NCBI GenBank assembly: GCA_964059975.1
Contig: CAXKXX010000010.1
Coordinates: 1-10,575, forward strand
Origin: CAXKXX01 sp964059975
GTDB taxonomy: Bacteria; Pseudomonadota; Gammaproteobacteria; Enterobacterales; Enterobacteriaceae
DNA: 10,575 nucleotides
Direction of reading: 5' to 3'
Positions within the stretch are counted from its first letter, which is position 1; every line of letters begins with the position of its first letter. Positions 1-7,189 of this stretch are shown here, piece after piece. Below the pieces are notes generated by a model. That model worked only from the letters and a program-made list of their open reading frames with translations. It did no database searches and was not told the origin of the DNA. Position numbers and translations under genes: made by a program.

Positions 1-229
1 TAGCTACAAATTAAAAATTCAGCGCCCGAAGCACCAAATTTTGGCAAGAAGCGCGTCTTCGTTATAGCACATTCCCCCTCGGAAACTTTTATGCCTCGAA
101 ATCCAGCGAGAAGATGTGGGATTAGGATAAGTCTAATGCTTTAAAAGAGCACACATCCTTATACACTACGCATTATAATTGCTAGATACTAGAGCCTTTT
201 ATCTTCTTTAGTAAATCAATAGATGATAT

Positions 230-690
230 TGAAGGAGGCTAAAATTATTAATTTTAGAAGCCTCATTTATCGGAGGAGTCAGAGAGGGATCCTGTCATAA
301 CGAGTTTGTGCAGTCTTCTGAGCCTTAGTGGGGGCTACTGAAAAGCAAAGACTACGCCAGTTTCTGGATCTAATTCAATTTTTTAATTTTTTATTAATGA
401 ATGAAATATGGTTTTTGTGTCTCTCTTTTAAGATCGTATATTTCTCTTTCAAGTCCTATGCGGCTGGTCGAATCGGTAAATCACTTACCACTCTGGCGAT
501 GCGCCCCTTTTCCCATGGCGCAAAGCGATGTTAACGTTTAAATTCGAATATATTTATCGGGTATGATTCCAGATTTTTAGAGTCTACGGGGTTCGTCTAG
601 AGGTCCGAAATTACTTCTAGCGGCGCCTCAATAGTTTTAGAATCAGCGTGAATTGTGCGAATGACATAGTCTTTGACTATAAATCAAATA
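230..690 (-). pseudogene. speB: Eroded speB (agmatinase) remnant
   Basis: Agmatinase hydrolyses agmatine to putrescine and urea. No open frame survives, but on the minus strand several blocks match SpeB in the right order. At 650-620 the frame reads HADSKTIEAP, against DADWVITGVP. Around 555-520 there are codons resembling TNLAWEH. At about 525-470 come RF.PW, then VV, DL and RF, matching the RFPW...VVDCGDLVY stretch. At about 385-350 the frame reads IE.LDP then TG.VV, matching IDCLDP...GTGTPV. At 295-270 there is a trace of YDQSEITAL. Stops and small indels break every frame. In enterics speB lies on the opposite strand upstream of metK, as here; speA, normally between them, is not visible. 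The assignment rests on block order and synteny and was made by eye; the ends are approximate. Confidence 0.72.
235..264. repeat. Imperfect inverted repeat (stem-loop)
   Basis: The left arm is 235-246 and the right arm is 250-264, with a 3-base loop and a 3-base bulge in the right arm. It lies at the 3' end of the speB fossil. No U-tract follows it on either strand, so I do not call it a terminator. It may be a relic or a chance structure. Confidence 0.4.
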
Positions 691-938
691 CAAAAACTGA
701 GGGGGGGGGAAGAAAAATTTATTTATCTCTTTTAAAAAATTGAAGATAGTAGATTTTCTATAAAATAGAAAAATAACTGGCAATCTAGCTAAAGTCCAAA
801 CTAAAATAAGCGCTTCAATCTTAATGTATCTATGATTTATAATCTGATTCATATATTTAACAGAAAGTTTTTGCTATCAGCATGTTAAGCCAGTCACATA
901 GTAATTTCTAAAACATCTTATGCATGGCAAAAAATACA
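691..938 (+). other. metK leader region with a G9 tract
   Basis: This stretch separates the speB fossil from metK. It holds a run of nine G at 701-709 followed by AT-rich DNA. I see no convincing sigma-70 promoter: TTGCTA at 871-876 sits 17 bases before a poor -10 (TCACAT at 894-899). No AGACGTCT-like MetJ operator is evident, although metK is MetJ-repressed in free-living enterics. No Shine-Dalgarno motif precedes either possible metK start. Confidence 0.4.
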
Positions 939-2093
939 ATGACTAAATACTTATTCACATCAGAGTCTGTATCTGAAGGTCATCCCGACAAAATCGCTGA
1001 CCAAATATCTGATACCGTTCTCGACGCGATACTGGCCCAAGATCCAAAAGCACGTGTTGCCTGTGAAACCTATGTCAAAACTGGAATGGTCCTAGTTGGT
1101 GGTGAAATTACTACTAATGCCTGGGTTGATATCGAAGAAATTACTCGTAAAACTGTTCGTGAAATTGGATATGTGCACTCAGGTATGGGTTTTGATGCTA
1201 ATTCTTGTGCGGTATTGAATGCCATAGGAAAACAATCCCCGGACATTAATCAATGTGTTGACCGTGCTAATCCGCTAGACCAGGGTGCTGGCGATCAAGG
1301 CCTGATCTTTGGTTATGCTACTAACGAAACTGAGGTGCTGATGCCAGCACCAATTACTTATGCACACCGTTTAGTTCAGCGTCAATCAAAAATGCGTAAA
1401 AATGGCATACTTCCGTGGCTTCGTCCAGATGCGAAGAGCCAAGTAACATTTCAATACGACGATGGTAAAATCGTCGGTATTGACACCGTAGTTTTCTCCA
1501 CCCAGCATGACGAACATATTATTTTAAAAGAGTTACAAGAAGCTGTGATGGAAGAGATTATCAAACCGGTACTGCCTCAAGAATGGCTGAGCTCGAGTAC
1601 AAAATATTACATAAATTCAAGCGGTCGTTTTGTGATCGGCGGCCCCATGGGAGACTGTGGCTTGACTGGACGTAAGATTATTGTGGATACTTATGGTGGC
1701 ATGGCTCGTCATGGGGGAGGGGCATTCTCAGGAAAAGATCCATCTAAGGTTGACCGCTCTGCCGCCTACGCTGCGCGCTATGTAGTAAAAAACATCGTCG
1801 CTGCTGGCCTAGCCGACCGTTGCGAAATTCAGCTTTCTTATGCTATTGGCGTAGCAGAGCCCACTTCTATCATGGTAGAAACGTTTGGTAGCGAGAAAAT
1901 TTCTAGACATGAATTGATCTTACTAATACGCGAATTTTTCGATTTACGCCCGTATGGCTTAATTAAAATGATGAGTTTGCTACGACCCATCTACAGAGAT
2001 ACTGCTGCTTATGGCCACTTTGGACGAGAACACTTTCCCTGGGAAGTTACAAATAAAGCAGCTCTGCTCCGTGATGCCGTCGGCCTCAAATAA
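939..2093 (+). CDS. metK: S-adenosylmethionine synthase
   Basis: MetK makes SAM from methionine and ATP in the cytosol, normally as a homotetramer, and supplies the cell's methyl donor. The protein matches E. coli MetK end to end. The start at 939 (MTKYLFTSES) gives 384 residues, the E. coli length. An in-frame ATG at 924 would add MAKNT, and neither start has a Shine-Dalgarno site. Counting from 939, the visible catalytic features are GHPDK at 14-18 (His15, Asp17), Asp119 in GAGDQG, Lys166, Asp239, Arg245-Lys246, and Lys266, Lys270 and Asp272 in and after GGGAFSGKD. One oddity is Cys106, where E. coli has glycine, in the mobile loop that gates the active site. The gene is flanked by fossils of its enteric neighbours (speB before; sprT and endA after), so it is a lone survivor. 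It appears intact and functional. Confidence 0.97.
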   Translation: MTKYLFTSESVSEGHPDKIADQISDTVLDAILAQDPKARVACETYVKTGMVLVGGEITTNAWVDIEEITRKTVREIGYVHSGMGFDANSCAVLNAIGKQSPDINQCVDRANPLDQGAGDQGLIFGYATNETEVLMPAPITYAHRLVQRQSKMRKNGILPWLRPDAKSQVTFQYDDGKIVGIDTVVFSTQHDEHIILKELQEAVMEEIIKPVLPQEWLSSSTKYYINSSGRFVIGGPMGDCGLTGRKIIVDTYGGMARHGGGAFSGKDPSKVDRSAAYAARYVVKNIVAAGLADRCEIQLSYAIGVAEPTSIMVETFGSEKISRHELILLIREFFDLRPYGLIKMMSLLRPIYRDTAAYGHFGREHFPWEVTNKAALLRDAVGLK

Positions 2094-2139
2094 ATTCTTG
2101 GGGATTAGCGTAAAATTAAGCTATCTAATCTTAGATTAT

Positions 2140-2330
2140 AATCCAGAAAGATGATTCAATTTTATCAATGTAATCCAGGGACCAGATATTTATGTCTAGG
2201 AGCAATATTTTCGTAAAATCAGCTTGAAACTCCGAAGATTCTTACATTACGCCTCAATTTAAAAATAATTATTTAGAACACCACGGACGATTTTATGTCT
2301 CCATTGACACCATCTTAGCGTAAAGCATCT
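2140..2330 (+). pseudogene. sprT: Probable sprT remnant
   Basis: SprT is a small zinc metalloprotease-like protein encoded just before endA in enterics. The best block is 2175-2233. There the bases resemble codons for QRGTSAG, then L.EQY and EIRLNP, with indels between the pieces. Around 2275-2295 a weak trace recalls the W.HFGRV part that follows the HELAH motif; the HELAH zinc site itself is not visible. Position and strand fit the metK-sprT-endA order. The evidence is thinner than for the neighbouring endA fossil and the limits are guesses. Confidence 0.45.
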
Positions 2331-2339
2331 ACCTTATTC

Positions 2340-2995
2340 CTTTAAATACTCATAAGATATGAGATCTATCTATGTGATTAGAGATAAATTTTACCGTGGC
2401 TGTACTAAGAAAATTAAAATAAAATGGCTGCTATCCCGGATATCTATAATCCATTCATGTCGCCCAGAACTGAAAGACTGAGGGTGAAGATCCGGGATTC
2501 GATATCAGTCAGATTATTATACTATATATTATAGATTATTATAATATATAGTATAATAATCTGACTTTAATCTATTTCTATTAAATTCCGATTCCAGAAC
2601 TTCACCATAGATAGCACACTTTTGACGTATATAACATAGTATGACAAATTCACATTCATCGCTAATTTATAAATGAGTAACGCAATTAAAGCTATCTACT
2701 AACCGGTAGCTACTTGCTTATCACTTTAAAGTTATTTAATTCATCTTTCTAACTTTGATAAAGCATGTTGAATAGCATATCAGCGCCGTATGAATATTAT
2801 TAGAATAAGAGCACCCTCCGGTGCAATCATCTCTCGATCAGATAAGAGTGAGCATTACAAATAGGCTATTTAGTACATTAGATTTTAGTGATAATAAAAA
2901 GGGGGGTTTATCCTAGATGTTTCGGGAATTTACGATGTGATTCTGACGGATAAGTAGTCAAACATATGAGCCGGTGATCTACGGCAAATAACATT
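2340..2995 (+). pseudogene. endA: Eroded endA (endonuclease I) remnant
   Basis: EndA is a periplasmic DNA-cleaving nuclease with cysteines in disulfides. At 2389-2403 the frame reads FYRGC, against FYCGC. KI.. W follows, and then SC at about 2457-2462, corresponding to the LQSCGYQV segment. R-S-G-I-R-Y at about 2488-2505 aligns without gaps to ASRIEW. After a large palindrome (2507-2566), 2815-2875 carries GAI..RS.KSEHYK then a stop, matching GAIARTY..M.E.Y and the following residues. The bases at 2909-2960 correspond to YPV..WEC..RD.RI..VQ, and about 2965-2993 recalls the C-terminal NHNP...AC. Stops occur throughout, so the gene is dead. The order of blocks and the position two genes after metK make this one of the firmer fossil calls here. 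Confidence 0.82.
2507..2566. repeat. 60-nt near-perfect palindrome, 27-bp stem
   Basis: Arms 2507-2533 and 2540-2566 are perfect reverse complements, with a 6-base loop at 2534-2539. The arms are AT-rich but end in a GTCAG/CTGAC clamp. The element lies inside the endA fossil, immediately after the codons aligned to its ASRIEW segment. A perfect 27-bp match is far beyond chance. No terminator-like U-tract or insertion-sequence gene accompanies it. Confidence 0.9.
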
Positions 2996-3075
2996 AAATT
3001 ATTATTTGAGAGTGTTAATCACAGACAGAATGAAGATTCTGTAGGAATCTCAGAAAGAGTGTCATCGTGATTTAT

Positions 3076-3123
3076 TAATGGTAGTATCAAAAAAGTAACT
3101 AACGGTAGTATCAAAAAAGTAAC
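3076..3123. repeat. 24-bp tandem duplication
   Basis: Two adjacent 24-base units, 3076-3099 and 3100-3123, differ at one base (position 4 of the unit, T versus C). Each ends in a run of A followed by GTAAC. The repeat ends 12 bases short of the tusA stop codon. On the minus strand each unit offers a T6 tract just beyond tusA. The remainder of 2996-3134 shows nothing I can name. Confidence 0.85.
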
Positions 3124-3134
3124 GCTGCGATAAT

Positions 3135-3380
3135 CTACGTACCTTTACGCAGTAAATAAAGGTACGGTGTCTTATCAGTTTCTTGCGCTAGAAGTGTGTG
3201 CTCCATAAAACGGCAAAATACTGGAATATCTCGGGTGGTAGCCGGATCATCGGCAATAATCAATAGAATTTCGCCCTTATCCATAAGGCGCACCGTTTTG
3301 CGTACCATCATCACGGGTTCTGGGCATCGAAGCCCAAGTGCGTCAAGCGTTTGGTTTGCTTGAATAGATAATTTAGTCAT
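3135..3380 (-). CDS. tusA: TusA sulfur-carrier protein
   Basis: TusA accepts persulfide sulfur from the desulfurase IscS and passes it through TusBCD and TusE to MnmA, which makes 2-thiouridine at position 34 of certain tRNAs. The 81-residue product has exactly the E. coli length and aligns without gaps. The active Cys19 sits in LGLRCPEP, the second conserved Cys56 is in VFCRFMEH, and the DDPATTRDIP stretch is intact. The start is the ATG at 3380, with only a weak purine stretch upstream and no good Shine-Dalgarno. A 12-bp hairpin lies 15 bases upstream of the start codon. The gene stands alone between an endA fossil and an msbA fossil, which is not its E. coli setting, so a rearrangement must have placed it here. 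It predicts that iscS, tusBCDE and mnmA survive elsewhere in the genome. Confidence 0.96.
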   Translation of the reverse strand: MTKLSIQANQTLDALGLRCPEPVMMVRKTVRLMDKGEILLIIADDPATTRDIPVFCRFMEHTLLAQETDKTPYLYLLRKGT

Positions 3381-3395
3381 GTCATTTTCTCGCTT

Positions 3396-3425
3396 AAAAG
3401 TGCGTCAGGCGCTTGACGCACTTTT
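3396..3425. terminator. 12-bp perfect hairpin upstream of tusA, terminator-like
   Basis: Arms 3396-3407 and 3414-3425 are perfect complements (AAAAGTGCGTCA on the plus strand) around the 6-base loop GGCGCT. The A4/T4 ends give it the look of a bidirectional intrinsic terminator. It ends 15 bases before the tusA start codon, so tusA transcripts from an upstream promoter would carry it in their 5' leader. It could be a terminator for rightward transcripts, a relic of a lost gene's terminator, or an attenuator of tusA. Confidence 0.6.
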
Positions 3426-3524
3426 CTACGCATTTTATTGGATCTAGTTCTTGTACTCTGTAAAATATATGCTAATTTTTCCTTATATTTAACCTATTGT
3501 TCACTTAGGGAGTGTCAAATTACG

Positions 3525-4100
3525 GACTAATGAGAACAACTTATTTTTTTTGAAAACGTAATCAACTTATTTACTTGATAATCAAAACGTTACTCGATAT
3601 ACTGGTCTATTCTGATCGGAAGCGCTCCAGAGGGGTGACCGCCTTCATTTATTTCTATGATACTCGTGACCGGACCTACGATCTATTTCGAACACCTTCC
3701 GATCGTCATACTTTCTCTCATGACGCTTCGAGTATTTTTGATTTTTCTATGATATCTCTGGGCACTAATCTGATAGTATGTGCCTTAGCCATTTCCCATA
3801 TAATACGTCATTCTTGTAAATGACAATGTCATCAGCACCCCGTGCTAGTATCCGAATACTAGCAAATACGGCAGTTATTGACTCTTAAGGAGGATGCCGA
3901 ACTCTATAAGAGCCAGAAAATAGTAACAGAAATTCAGGTAGACGCAAGTAATCACATTAATTTAAAGAGTCTTAAACGTCGATATCACGCCTAAGGTCGA
4001 GTGAGTCCTAAAATAAGCTCTAGATCCCGTTTTATATGCACGAAGACGTAGTCGGAGTTACGAGGGAGTCAGACGAATCTATACGAACTAGATCGAGACC
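3525..4100 (+). pseudogene. msbA: Eroded msbA (lipid A flippase) 3' remnant
   Basis: MsbA is the inner-membrane ABC transporter that flips lipid A. Only its C-terminal ATP-binding half is recognisable. At 3602-3661 the bases align to the Walker A stretch LVGRSGSGKST...RFYD: FYD is exact at 3653-3661, but the P-loop lysine is gone. At about 3719-3745 SHDASSIFD aligns to SQNVHLFND. The GG bases at 3888-3893 fall where the SGGQ signature should be. The bases at 3986-4005 resemble HRLSTIE codons, and 4042-4083 align without gaps to EDGVIVERGTH. The membrane domain is absent. A frame open from about 3575 to 3823 is part of this ruin, not a gene. The lpxK fossil follows directly, as in the enteric msbA-lpxK operon, which supports both calls. 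Confidence 0.78.
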
Positions 4101-4119
4101 ATCTTACTACATACCACTT

Positions 4120-4385
4120 GTCTGAGGGAACATAAAATAGCAACTGATTTATTGAGCAATGGAGATGCAAAATCAACCTTGCTAGCATGGATTGCGGTCT
4201 AATTGCGCCTCCGTGGTACGGCGATTAGTGTAGCTATGATACTGCGTCCATGAATCCCAAAGCCTTTGCACTAAGCTCCAAGAATAGAAGGCCCGCTACA
4301 TCTTTCCATGTAGAACAACATTTTTTGCAGCTAGCACCTTTCGATGCGAAGATTATGCTGCGAAGCCATTTAATTTTAGATATAG
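4120..4385 (+). pseudogene. lpxK: Eroded lpxK (lipid A 4'-kinase) remnant
   Basis: LpxK phosphorylates the tetraacyldisaccharide precursor in the Raetz pathway of lipid A synthesis. From 4140 an ungapped frame of about 33 codons reads ATDLLSNGDAKSTLLAW and continues to LRLRG. It aligns to the LpxK stretch VGNLTAGGNGKTPVVIWLV and the following QLQQRG. A TAA at 4200-4202 replaces a glutamine codon. Farther on, 4330-4369 reads AS.FR, DA, K and ..L..H, matching VSPVRSDAVKAILAQH with one or two codons lost. Most of the roughly 990-base gene is missing. It directly follows the msbA fossil on the same strand. Beyond it, 4386-4619 is AT-rich and holds nothing I can identify. Confidence 0.72.
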
Positions 4386-4619
4386 AAAAATTCAAATAAG
4401 TGGCTTTAAGTAGATAATGGGTTAAAATATACATAGATGTTATTCTAGAATTTTAATGGTATCTACTATTCGTTATAAACACATATTAATAAAGAAACTT
4501 TAGCATATAAAGGGAGATATAAATAAAATATAGTAACTAAAAATAATCAGAAGGGGTGTGGAGAATAATGCATGAAGAAGGCGTTAGCTCTATCTAAAAT
4601 TCCAAATTAATCACTAGCT

Positions 4620-6779
4620 TTATGGGATAGTCTTTAAAGATTCTGTAATCCCCTCTTTTTTGGAGGTCACGCCGTGATTTCTTTTTTTATGAAGCTTTTT
4701 ATTTATTAAAGTAGTACTCTTTTTAGAGATCCATCTTTCGATGAGCTTACGAGCTCGATCTGGATAGTGATAATGGATACGACGAGCGATGTTCTGTACT
4801 TCAGGAATCATCGACCTATCACGCACTAAGTCTGCTATCTTAAATTCAGTGATGCCCGTCTGTCGGGTTCCGAGAACCTCTCCAGGTCCACGAATTTCTA
4901 AATCACGCTGCGCAATCATAAATCCATCATTACTCTCACGCAATACTCGCAATCGTACTTGTGCCGTCTTAGTTAGTGGGGTTTTATATATTAATACGCA
5001 GTGTGAAACTGACGCGCCGCGCCCTACGCGACCTCTTAGCTGGTGCAACTGTGCGAGCCCTAAACGCTCTGGATTCTCAATAATCATTAAGCTAGCGTTG
5101 GGCACATCGACACCAACTTCGATCACTGTGGTAGCAACTAAAACCTGAAGTATTCCTTGTTTAAAATCTTCCATAATCGACTGCTTTTCATGTGATCTCA
5201 TTCGTCCATGTACCAGGGCTATTTTTAGCTCAGGCATCGCTAATTTTAGCTCCTTCCATATCATTTCCGCTGCTTTCGCTTCAAGAACTGCAGATCTGTC
5301 AATCAGAGTACAAACCCAATAAGTTTGTTGGCCTTTTTTTATACAGGCACTCTTCACCCGCTCTATAATATCAGAGCGCCGAGTATCAGGAACAACAATA
5401 GTAGTGACAGGTGTTCTACCTGGGGGTAACTCATTAATAAATGAAGTATCAAGATCAGCATAGGCGGTCATCGCCAGCGTGCGTGGTATAGGCGTAGCAG
5501 TCATGATTAATTGGTGGGCATGGAAGCCTTGATGTTTTCCTTTTTCCCATAGTGCAAGTCGTTGATGTACCCCAAATCGGTGTTGCTCATCGATGATGAT
5601 CAAGGCTAACTGATTAAACTTCATATGTTTTTGGAAAATAGCATGTGTACCGATTACCATCGATACTTGACCTGTAGCGATAGCCTCATTTTGTGCAATA
5701 CGTATTTTGCCTCTTTTTTTACCAGCTATACACCCAACCTCAAGTCCTAATGGTTTAAACCATTGTCGAAAATTGTTAGCATGTTGTTCGGCTAGCAATT
5801 CGGTCGGTGCCATTAGTGCTACTTGCTTACCGTGTGCGATAGCGCGAATGGCTGCTAACGCGGCCACTAGTGTTTTGCCAGATCCAACGTCCCCTTGCAC
5901 TAGACGCATCATTGGAAAACACTTTTGCATATCGCTTTCGATATCAGATACTACGCGCATCTGCGCACTAGTAAGTGAGAATGGCAATTGAGAAAGAAGC
6001 ATGTTTTTTAATCGATTATCTGCTATCAATGGCAGCGCTTGATAGCGCTGAGCTCCGGCTCGCACAGCTAGCATACTAAGATTATGTGCTAGAAGCTCTT
6101 CGAGAATTAGACGCTTTTGCGCAGGATGCTTTCCTTCTGCTAGATATGCCATCTGAATATTTGATGGTGGTCGATGCAGTATGTGTAGCGCTTGAGATAA
6201 ATTTATTAGTTTTCGGCTGATTTCTTTTGGAAGAAGTTCGATGGTGGGAGAAGCGTTTAAAATATCTAGCGCTTGATCGATTAGTTTGCGCCACTTGAAT
6301 TGTATGATACCTGCAGTAGTCGCATAGACCGGAGTTAGTGACGCCTGAAAGTTAATTTCTTTATTTGCTTCCTGAATCTGATATTCCGGATGAATTATTT
6401 CCAGTCCGTTCTTACCGAGCTTTATCTCACCGTAGGCAATTACATGGTGCCCGATGACTAGATTACCAGTCATCGACTCGCTGAAATTAAAAAAACGCAG
6501 GATAAGCATACCTGTTTTATCTCTTATTTTACAGGTGAGAATACGGCGTCGACTAAAGCTGATTTCACGGCGTAGTATTTCTCCTTTTACTGTTGCGCAG
6601 ATGCCTGGGGAAAGCTCGTTGATCGAATATAAGCGAGTGCGATCCTCATAGCGAAGTGGAAGATGGAGCAGTAGATCTTGAATAGTTTCTAAACCTATTT
6701 TAGCTAGTTTATCTGCCTGTCTGCTTCCAACTCCAGAAAGCCGAGTGAGTGGTATAATATTCAGTATTGCACCCTTCAT
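4620..6779 (-). CDS. recG: ATP-dependent DNA helicase RecG
   Basis: RecG is a double-strand DNA translocase that reverses stalled forks and processes branched intermediates. The 719-residue product is colinear with E. coli RecG (693 residues) from MKG onward. The N-terminal wedge/OB region includes RFFNF at 95-99. The helicase motifs are GDVGSGKT (296-303), IIDEQH (395-400), TATPIPRTLA (427-436), VIEVGVDVP (552-560) and QLHQLRGRVGRG (577-588), and the TRG-region GTRQTG is at 637-642. The last 26 residues (about 4620-4700), rich in Lys, extend past the usual end and probably come from loss of the old stop codon. No Shine-Dalgarno site precedes the start. In the ancestral cluster recG is last, after trmH, and it is preceded here by trmH and spoT ruins. 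Its own promoter is not evident, so transcription may come through the fossil DNA from the gmk side. Confidence 0.95.
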   Translation of the reverse strand: MKGAILNIIPLTRLSGVGSRQADKLAKIGLETIQDLLLHLPLRYEDRTRLYSINELSPGICATVKGEILRREISFSRRRILTCKIRDKTGMLILRFFNFSESMTGNLVIGHHVIAYGEIKLGKNGLEIIHPEYQIQEANKEINFQASLTPVYATTAGIIQFKWRKLIDQALDILNASPTIELLPKEISRKLINLSQALHILHRPPSNIQMAYLAEGKHPAQKRLILEELLAHNLSMLAVRAGAQRYQALPLIADNRLKNMLLSQLPFSLTSAQMRVVSDIESDMQKCFPMMRLVQGDVGSGKTLVAALAAIRAIAHGKQVALMAPTELLAEQHANNFRQWFKPLGLEVGCIAGKKRGKIRIAQNEAIATGQVSMVIGTHAIFQKHMKFNQLALIIIDEQHRFGVHQRLALWEKGKHQGFHAHQLIMTATPIPRTLAMTAYADLDTSFINELPPGRTPVTTIVVPDTRRSDIIERVKSACIKKGQQTYWVCTLIDRSAVLEAKAAEMIWKELKLAMPELKIALVHGRMRSHEKQSIMEDFKQGILQVLVATTVIEVGVDVPNASLMIIENPERLGLAQLHQLRGRVGRGASVSHCVLIYKTPLTKTAQVRLRVLRESNDGFMIAQRDLEIRGPGEVLGTRQTGITEFKIADLVRDRSMIPEVQNIARRIHYHYPDRARKLIERWISKKSTTLINKKLHKKRNHGVTSKKEGITESLKTIP

Positions 6780-6789
6780 TGAAGTATTA

Positions 6790-7060
6790 TTTTTAGAATG
6801 ATTGTCTACTATTTTATCTAGATAACTATCTGGCTATAACGATGACGCTATTATTTAAGCCCTCTATGTTCGCTTATATTAACTTTTTTATTTGAATTCT
6901 TTATATTAAAAAGCCCAATGATGCTAACTAAGCATGAGATGTTGGCAGACCGGAAATTAATGATTAAGGATATTTGTCCTAATCTAAACAAGGGGCGTTC
7001 TGATCAATTTTGGTATACTAATGAATAGCTAGTTTTTTCTGATTCTAATTCTAGCGATCA
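6790..7060 (-). pseudogene. trmH: Probable trmH remnant
   Basis: TrmH is the SPOUT methyltransferase that 2'-O-methylates G18 of tRNAs and is encoded between spoT and recG in enterics. On the minus strand, 7008-6970 reads ID..AP then bases resembling LMGQEK codons, matching IDYTRPTCILMGQEK. Downstream, at about 6949-6928, the bases resemble the VASALIL codons of the SAM-binding knot, in the right order. A faint match to KRKGLPYPH lies near 6870-6845. There are no continuous frames. Strand, order and position all fit; sequence support is moderate. Positions 7061-7189 fall between this and the clear spoT blocks and could belong to either gene. Confidence 0.48.
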
Positions 7061-7156
7061 CTACATATTTTAGATTGGGGGGGAGTATGATCGCTTTTGA
7101 TGCAGCTGATAAAGTAGATTTTACTTTTCAGGCAACCTGCACGCATTAGAACTCGG

Positions 7157-7176
7157 TTAATTTCTATAGAAATTAA
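7157..7176. repeat. 20-bp perfect palindrome
   Basis: Positions 7157-7166 and 7167-7176 are exact reverse complements with no spacer (TTAATTTCTA and its complement). A second, weaker stem using AATTTC/GAAATT lies about 20 bases to the right. Both are in decayed DNA at the 3' end of the spoT fossil, and no function is suggested. Confidence 0.7.
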
Positions 7177-7189
7177 GGCGGTTGTTTTA

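Noticed and set aside
590..605. Bases resembling the D-arm of tRNA-Glu (TTCGTCTAGAGG).
   Set aside because: No anticodon stem, T-arm or matching acceptor stem can be built around it, and it lies inside the speB fossil on the other strand.
643..852. A 69-codon minus-strand frame upstream of metK.
   Set aside because: The translation is driven by homopolymers and AT-rich DNA, while the speB homology at its left end runs in a different frame.
3513..3518. Perfect minus-strand TTGACA, a possible -35 box for tusA.
   Set aside because: No acceptable -10 element lies 16-18 bases downstream; the nearest AT-rich hexamers are 20 or more bases away, and the start codon is over 130 bases off with a hairpin between.
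3575..3823. An 82-codon open frame on the plus strand.
   Set aside because: It starts without a ribosome site and its residues align piecewise to the MsbA ATPase with the P-loop destroyed, so it is fossil DNA, not a gene.
3834..3896. Overlapping alternative stem-loops (3834-3846 and 3843-3864) followed by a perfect AAGGAGG at 3887-3893, resembling an attenuator or riboswitch leader.
   Set aside because: The GGAGG falls where the SGGQ signature of the msbA fossil should be, and there is no open reading frame after it. Coincidence within decayed coding DNA is the better explanation.
4234..4434. A 66-codon minus-strand frame with several Cys and Lys residues.
   Set aside because: It is antisense to the lpxK fossil, matches no family I know, and has no ribosome site.
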